A stretch of 10,478 bases of DNA from contig JAAMXY010001092.1 in assembly GCA_019677205.1 (NCBI GenBank), positions 1 through 10,478 on the forward strand, in the 5' to 3' direction. How positions within the stretch are numbered: the stretch's first letter is position 1; every line of letters begins with the position of its first letter. This document shows positions 5,962-10,478 of this stretch, in pieces. The notes under the pieces are model-generated. The model searched no databases, was not told the origin of the DNA, and was given only the letters and a program-made list of their open reading frames with translations. The translations under genes and the position numbers were made by a program. Source of the stretch: Pinguiococcus pyrenoidosus (Eukaryota; Sar; Pinguiophyceae; Pinguiochrysidales; Pinguiochrysidaceae).

Positions 5962-8083
5962 TCATGCTTTCTCATAGTCCAGCAGCCGGTACAGCAGAAC
6001 CCGTCCGCGGTCGTTCCCGAGCACCAGGTATCCGCCATTCGGGCTGAAATCCGCGCAGAAGATGTAGCGAAGCGGCGTCTTGGCGGTCGGCCAGTTGGCG
6101 AACACCTTGCCGCTCGGCAGATGTACCAGACGCACGGCGTCCCTCTCGAATCGCGACGCCATCACAAATACCTGGTGTGAAAAGAAAGGAAACGCACCAG
6201 GATGAGCACATAGATCGACGCTGCTTCCACCCTCTCTGCGGCTCTGCCGTCCGGGCCGGAGCTCAGGTAATGAGATTCCACGATAAATAGCATCAGCGAC
6301 AGTGTGTGTCTGCAGTTGTCCCTATCGTTTCTTCTTCACAGCTCGCAGGTACCGTTCTCGCGGCCAATCAAGACATGCTTACCTGAGCATCTCTTGTTGC
6401 CGCCACGGTATCGATGGTCGTGCGAAGATTCAGTATGCTGCGATGCGGACTCGGCTGCATGAGCTGCGGCACGGCCGCAGTGGAGACGCGCTGCCCGACG
6501 ACGTCGACGCGGTGCGTGTCGTAGACGTTGACCACGCCGCTTTCGCTGCCAACGAGTGTGAAGCCATTCGACCCCGGCTCGCCAGGCGTCCAGCCCTCCG
6601 TGCGATTCGTGCAGAGCAGCGCGGAGGTGACGGTGCCACCCTCGTTTGCGTAGCGATGAAGGCACGCCTGCGAGCGCAAGTCCCACGTGTACACATCCGC
6701 ATCACCGCCGGAGGTCAGGAGCCGAGTGGAATCGGCGGAGAACGTGACGGATCGCGCCGTCCCATTCATCTTCACGTCCCAAACCAGGGCCTTGGTTCTG
6801 GTGTCGGCAAGCAGAACGTAGCCGTCATTGCCGACGAAGGCCAGCATCCGCCCATCTGGCGACGCGGCGAAGGTCTCGAGCGACTTGTCCTTCCTTCCCA
6901 GCAGTCCCGGCACCCGCTGCGCCTGGCCCGACTCCACGTCGAGCATGTAGAAGAAAGGCCGCCGCGACACCAAGCACGCTTTCTCCCCTTGCGGTCCCAA
7001 GAACCGTGCGTCGTGCACGGGGAAGTTGGGAATGTGCATGGAGTGTAGCTTGTCATTGTGCACGCCATCAATGCTGAAGAAGCGGACCGTCTTGTCGAAG
7101 CCCGCAGTCATCAGGATTCTCCCTGCGGGGTGGAACCGCGTGGCGCGAACGGTCGCCTCGCTGGGTCCGTGCTGGTTGGCATCACGGCAGCGCTTGATCG
7201 CAATCTGCGACTCCGGCAGTCTGGTCCTCTGGGAGCCACTTGCCACCAGCGGCGTCGACGACGCCAAGTACTGGTCCATGTTGTCTGCCCCTCTAATTCC
7301 CCCACCCTCATCATCATTTTCACCGTTTTCACCGTCTCCCCCATCCTCGTAGTCATCATCTTGATCGTGGGGAAAACCACACGCACACAGACACATACAC
7401 GGTAGACACAAAGTGAGTTGGGGTGCAACGGCATAGCCCTCTTGGCTGTCGCCAGAAACGCGGCCAAAGAGAGAGAGAGAGAGAAAGAGAGAGAAACGCC
7501 TCAAGAACTTACCGCCATTCCTGCTCGGTTGATTCTTAAGACGGCCGAAGGCGTCCAGCTCCGCCCAGTCGCTCGCGATGGTATGCGCGCGGAAGCGCTC
7601 CCGCAGCTTCTGCTCCAGCTGGCCAGGCGTCACCAAATCCTCGGTCTCCTCCGACCGCAGCTTCTTTAGTCGCGTGTCCTGCTGCAACGAAACCATGCCC
7701 AAGTCGCCCAGCATCATATCGTCCTCGTCCATCCACGCAGGCAGCAAGCGAGGCGCCGGGGCCCCCGAATCCTCCTCCTCTTCCTCGGACGCCAAGTCCA
7801 TCTCCTGGTCCTGAGCGCCCTCGCGCAGCCAACCCCGAATGCGCTCCTCGCTCAACTCCCCCTCCGCACTCTCATCGCCTCCCAGAGACGAGCCGAACAA
7901 CTCGCGCACCAATCTGGCCTCCTCGGCGCGCTCCGAGGCGCTCAGGACCACTGGCAGTGACGGACGGACATCCGGCGACGCCTGCGCCGGCGGGCGCGAG
8001 TCGGGCGCGGCGGCCCAGCCGTTGCGCGCCGATCTCGGGCCGGGGGAGCGGGGCCGCTTCCGCGACGCCGCGGTCTTCGGCAT
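5962..8083 (-). CDS. UTP18: UTP18, WD40 protein of the SSU processome, three exons
   Basis: U3 snoRNP-associated WD40 protein acting in the nucleolus in early 18S pre-rRNA processing. Exons on the minus strand are 8083-7513, 7359-6383 and 6171-5962, joining to 585 residues (human protein about 556). The N-terminal region is basic then acidic, with the UTP18 hallmark PAWMDEDD near residues 115-122 and the LEQKLRERF helix near 156-164. A very acidic segment follows the first junction (DDDYEDGGDGENGEN). The WD40 propeller covers roughly residue 240 to the end, with FHPAGRILMTAGFDKTV, DADVYTWDLRSQACLHRY, SGVVNVYD, DAVRLVHLPSGKVF and the terminal GNDRGRVLLYRLLDYEKA, all strongly UTP18-like. Without the last exon the propeller would lack its final blade. 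The start at 8083 is favoured because MPKTAASRKRPRSP resembles a nucleolar basic N-terminus, but the same frame stays open to an ATG at 8353. The gene is divergent from GALE and convergent with RFC. Confidence 0.93.
6172..6382 (-). other. UTP18 intron 2 (211 nt, phase 0)
   Basis: On the minus strand the donor is CAG|GTAAGC and the acceptor TTTCACACCAG|GTATTT, after a good pyrimidine tract. Splicing joins TRDAQ to VFVMASRFERDAVRLVHLP, matching the known UTP18 propeller. It is the longest intron in the window. I looked for C/D or H/ACA snoRNA boxes and found none convincing. Confidence 0.92.
7360..7512 (-). other. UTP18 intron 1 (153 nt, phase 1, in frame and stop-free)
   Basis: The donor is GGCG|GTAAGT, a strong consensus. 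The favoured acceptor is ATCAAG|ATGATG, an AAG rather than the CAG seen in the other four introns. A branch-like CTCAC lies about 50 nt before it, with a pyrimidine/GT-rich tract between. The length is 51 x 3 and the frame has no stop. The intronic translation is low-complexity (FSLFLSLSLF and Cys-rich text) and unlike UTP18, so I call it an intron. A second acceptor, GGGCAG, at 7285 would also keep the frame. Confidence 0.8.
7466..7496. repeat. GA/CT microsatellite inside UTP18 intron 1
   Basis: A 31-bp purine run of mostly GA dinucleotides on the plus strand (CT-rich in the UTP18 transcript), starting about 16 nt downstream of the intron donor. It is a simple sequence repeat. A CT-rich tract also stands just upstream of the UTP18 start. 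Confidence 0.85.
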
Positions 8084-8463
8084 GGCCGCGCAACTGCGGC
8101 GCGGATTCGTGCCGCGAGACAGACAGAGAGAGGGAGAGAGAAAGAGCGCGAGAGGGTGTGGACAGACTTGTCTCTGTCGCCAACGCGGAAGATGAGGATG
8201 AGCGAAGAGGGGACAGACTCCCGCTTTCGCTTCCCGTTCCTCGTTTCTGTCCGCTTCGCTTGGGGCGTGGAGACGGAGACTTGCAGCTGATTCTCGGTCT
8301 CTGTCCGGAAACGCAGCGCCTGTCCTTCTGTGGATCTCCTTCCGCCGTGCCATTGCACAATTAGGGGTAGGATCGGTTCAACTGGTGCGCAATGTCTCCA
8401 ATCGGAATCCAAAGGCTTCGGGCGCCTTAGACGCGCTGTGCCACAGCGCCACAAACCAGAAGC
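8084..8463. promoter_or_regulatory. Divergent promoter region, UTP18 / GALE
   Basis: These 380 bp separate divergent start codons. The UTP18-proximal part has a GA-rich run on the plus strand (about 8117-8156; pyrimidine-rich in the UTP18 direction), followed towards the UTP18 start by GCCGCAG (cut after 8094), which could be the 3' end of an intron in the UTP18 leader. GGACAG occurs five times, counting both strands: 8160, 8211, 8247, 8301 and 8320. The GALE-proximal part has a CCAATCGG box. No TATA box is evident. An ATG at 8353 in frame with UTP18 falls here, so part of the region could instead be coding. Confidence 0.6.
8398..8405 (+). promoter_or_regulatory. CCAAT box (NF-Y-type) upstream of GALE
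   Basis: CCAATCGG is a full match to the NF-Y consensus CCAATCRG and lies 66 nt upstream of the GALE start codon, in the usual promoter-proximal range. Function is inferred from motif and position. Confidence 0.45.
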
Positions 8464-9807
8464 ATGCTCCGCGCCCGCAAGACGCCGTCTGTGGCCCGTC
8501 TGGCGTCGCTCCTCCTCGGCCTGTGCACTCTGGTGGCTATGGCGAGCGCTCTGTCGCAGAAGCAGCGCCGACGCGGCGGTGCTCGCCGGATGAACGCCGA
8601 CTCCTACGCGATCGGGGACCGAAAGCACTGCTTGGTGACTGGGGGCTCCGGCTACATCGGCAGCCACACCTGCCTGGTGCTGCTGGAGGCCGGCTACGAG
8701 GTGCGTCGTGCTGCTTTGGCGGCGTTCGAGAGGGGTTTCGAGCGCTGGGCGGTGCTGCAACTGCTGTGGGATGGCTGAAGAAGGGTTGCGGAAAGCGTTC
8801 TTTGGGACCCTAAAGCGCTCTGGGCGCCGCAGGTCACCGTGTTGGACAATTTGTGCAACTCGTCTCCCGAGTCGCTGACGCGCGTGGCGGAGCTCACGGG
8901 CAAGGGCCACGCGCTGCACTTCTTCGAGGCGGACCTGCGGGACAAGGAGGACGTGCGCGAGATTCTGGCGGGTATTCCGAAGGTGGACGCTTGCATCCAC
9001 TTCGCGGGGCTCAAGGCCGTGGGCGAGTCGGTGAAGCTGCCGCTGCTCTACTACGAGAACAACGTGCAGGCCACCGTGTCGCTGCTGCAGGTGCTGCAAG
9101 AAGTCGACTGCAAGACCTTCGTGTTCTCCTCCAGCGCCACGGTCTACGGCGATGCGGCCGTGCCCATCACCGAGGAGTCTCCGGTCGGTCACGGCATCAC
9201 CAACGCCTACGGCCGGTCCAAGTTCATGATTGAGGAGATCCTCGGCGACCTCGCGAGGAGCCCCGAGGGCCAGGACTGGAGGATCACGATCCTGAGATAT
9301 TTCAACCCCGTGGGCGCCCACGCGTCGGGGCTCATCGGCGAAGACCCGCATGGCCCCCCCAACAACCTCATGCCCTACGTGAGCCAGGTCGCCGTCGGGC
9401 GGCGAGAGAAGCTCAGCGTCTTCGGCAACGACTACGACACCCCGGACGGCACGGGCGTGCGGGACTACATTCACGTGATGGACCTGGCCGAGGGCCACAC
9501 CAAGGCCCTGGACTACATGGACCACCACGGGCCGGGCAAGCACATCTTCAACCTCGGAACGGGCCGAGGAAACAGCGTCCTGGAGATGGTCGCGGCCATG
9601 AAGAAGGCGTCGGGGCGGGAGATCCCCTTCGAGTTCGCGCCGCGCCGGGCGGGGGACCTCGCCACCGTGTACGCCGACACGGCCAAGGCCGCGAGTGAGC
9701 TTGGGTGGACGGCGAGCCGAGACATAGATGAGATGTGCAAGGACTCGTGGGCGTGGCAGCAGAAGAACCCGCAAGGCTACGCCGACGCGAGCGTGCCACG
9801 CTCCTGA
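8464..9807 (+). CDS. GALE: UDP-glucose 4-epimerase with N-terminal hydrophobic leader, two exons
   Basis: NAD-dependent short-chain dehydrogenase/reductase that interconverts UDP-glucose and UDP-galactose (Leloir pathway, galactose donor supply). Exons are 8464-8700 and 8833-9807, joining to 403 residues. Motifs: Rossmann TGGSGYIGSH at 59-68; FAGLKAVGES near 136-145; catalytic SSSATVYG at 178-185; YGRSK with catalytic Tyr205 and Lys209; RYFNPVGAH; GTGVRDYIHVMDLAEGH; and C-terminal DEMCKDSWAWQQKNPQGY. The core resembles the usual enzyme of about 340-350 residues; the rest is an N-terminal extension of about 54 residues. Residues 12-30 (LASLLLGLCTLVAMASAL region) form a hydrophobic helix preceded by basic residues and ending in a possible signal-peptidase site A27-S28-A29, followed by a basic stretch (RRRGGARR). 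The ATG at 8464 has A at -3; an in-frame ATG at 8590 (Met43) would give a leaderless 361-residue enzyme. Val358 sits where E. coli GalE has Tyr299 and human GALE has Cys307. Confidence 0.95.
8701..8832 (+). other. GALE intron (132 nt, phase 0)
   Basis: The donor is GAG|GTGCGT and the acceptor GCCGCAG|GTCACC. It sits between LLEAGYE and VTVLDN, joining the first and second Rossmann strands exactly. In-frame reading meets a TGA within the intron, so splicing is required. The acceptor has little pyrimidine tract; CTAAA at about 8811-8815 could be the branch site. Confidence 0.93.
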
Positions 9808-9894
9808 GGAGCCGATCGAGATCAACTCCGCTGTTGCTTGAGATGCACGCGCCGCGCCTCACACATGCCCTCTACCCTATCTCTAGCACTCTGT

Positions 9895-10478
9895 TTACAC
9901 GCCGAAGGACGAGAAGAAGTCCTCTCCGGTCGGCGGCGCCTTGGCCGGCGCTGCTGCAGGCTTGTCCTTAGACACGCTTCGGGCGGGACTCGTCTTGACG
10001 ACCTGTGCCCACGGGTCTTCTTCTCCCGTGCCGGCCGCCGGTGCGGGGGACGCCACCTCCGAGCGAGTCGCCAGATTCACGGGCTGCACCGGCTGCGCTG
10101 GCTGCATCGGAGGACGCGCACCCGGGACAGGATCGGCTGGCGGTGCCGCATCGGAGAAGGGCTTGCTCTCTTCGGGCATTCCCGACGGCCCGAGACCGAA
10201 CGACTGCGCCGCACCCGCCTCGGTGCCAGTCTGCCCCTCCTCCTCCTCTTGCTCCGGATCCACTGCTGCCAAAGCCTGGGACCATAGGGACGTGGCCCCC
10301 GCAGCAAGCGTCGACCACCCCGTTTTGACATTCTCGGACACGTTGTTCAGAAGCTCCGTGCGCTGCTCGTCGTCGCCCAGCGCGTCCGACAGATTCTTCC
10401 ACCCACTCGAGAGCGTCTCTCCGATCTTGGCCTCTTCGAGAGTATGTGCGGTCTGCCCGGCCAGCGCAGTAGCGTTCT
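9895..10478 (-). CDS. Probable ARFGAP1-like protein, C-terminal part (5' end outside window)
   Basis: The frame is open on the minus strand from the right edge (first full codon at 10476) to the TAA at 9895-9897, giving 193 residues. No catalytic domain is in the window, so the assignment rests on the tail. Two Gly-Trp segments, SSGWKNLSDAL (about 23-33) and TGWSTLAAGATSLWSQAL (about 52-69), are amphipathic with Ser/Thr/Gly polar faces. The second resembles the curvature-sensing ALPS motif of ARFGAP1 (SGWSSFTTGASKF). If correct, the protein stimulates GTP hydrolysis by Arf1 on Golgi membranes. The rest is a disordered Pro/Ala/Glu-rich tail with EDPW (153-156) and a terminal EDFFSSFGV, short acidic-aromatic motifs like those that bind clathrin adaptors. 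It converges on GALE with only 87 bp between stop codons. Another membrane-traffic protein with an amphipathic helix is possible. Confidence 0.5.
   Translation of the reverse strand, partial: NATALAGQTAHTLEEAKIGETLSSGWKNLSDALGDDEQRTELLNNVSENVKTGWSTLAAGATSLWSQALAAVDPEQEEEEGQTGTEAGAAQSFGLGPSGMPEESKPFSDAAPPADPVPGARPPMQPAQPVQPVNLATRSEVASPAPAAGTGEEDPWAQVVKTSPARSVSKDKPAAAPAKAPPTGEDFFSSFGV

Noticed and set aside
5384-5965. Repeat-rich minus-strand frame with GKPESRKA-type repeats, and matching plus-strand frames with FRLSGFPA
   Set aside because: They are produced by the 8-bp minisatellite and the RFC 3' end; period 8 is incompatible with coding repeats under selection in one frame.
6172-6382. Possible C/D snoRNA in UTP18 intron 2
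   Set aside because: There is a CTGATGC sequence and a CTGA further on, but the C-box match is poor, the boxes are only about 30 nt apart and no terminal stem is visible.
8362-8370. Telomere-like TTAGGGG sequence in the UTP18/GALE promoter as a telo-box
   Set aside because: It is a single imperfect copy; the plant telo-box (AAACCCTA) linked to ribosome-biogenesis genes is not matched.
7942-9825. 627-codon open frame on the minus strand across GALE
   Set aside because: It is antisense to both GALE exons and the intron, then runs through the promoter into UTP18 exon 1. In GC-rich genes the frame opposite GC-biased third positions is naturally poor in stops. The translation is low-complexity Val/His/Arg text with no known fold.

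Overview
The window is nuclear DNA from a eukaryote, most likely a GC-rich, compact-genome protist or alga. Five short GT-AG introns (86 to 211 nt) interrupt genes for purely eukaryotic machinery: a U2AF spliceosome subunit, an RFC clamp-loader subunit, the SSU-processome protein UTP18 and a probable ArfGAP. I cannot name the lineage from sequence alone. The U2AF35 UHM motif (Arg-Tyr-Tyr) looks more like the plant/algal form than the animal one, which is weak evidence.

Six genes lie in strict strand alternation (+ - + - + -). From left to right: (1) the 3' part of a very large FG-GAP beta-propeller protein, running in from the left edge to 3257, with 19 visible blades arranged as tandem seven-blade super-units; (2) U2AF35 on the minus strand (3597-4385); (3) replication factor C small subunit (human RFC2 / yeast Rfc4 type) in three exons (4620-5763); (4) UTP18 on the minus strand in three exons (8083 down to 5962); (5) UDP-glucose 4-epimerase in two exons (8464-9807) with an unexpected hydrophobic N-terminal leader; (6) the 3' part of a probable ARFGAP1-like gene on the minus strand, entering from the right edge and ending at 9895.

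The alternation creates two divergent promoter regions (4386-4619 between U2AF35 and RFC; 8084-8463 between UTP18 and GALE) and three convergent 3' junctions (339, 198 and 87 bp). The RFC side of the first divergent promoter carries a perfect E2F-type site, fitting an S-phase gene. The GALE side of the second has a canonical CCAATCGG box. An 8-bp minisatellite lies between the RFC and UTP18 3' ends.

Most of the window is core housekeeping. I see no mobile element, CRISPR array, tRNA or rRNA, and no multi-gene 'system'. The most unusual element is the FG-GAP protein: whole-propeller tandem duplication with Asp-box hairpins at fixed blade positions. Next are the leader on GALE and a UTP18 intron that stays in frame under three splicing outcomes. 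Exon boundaries were set by eye from splice signals, reading phase and remembered family sequence patterns; no alignment or transcript data were available.
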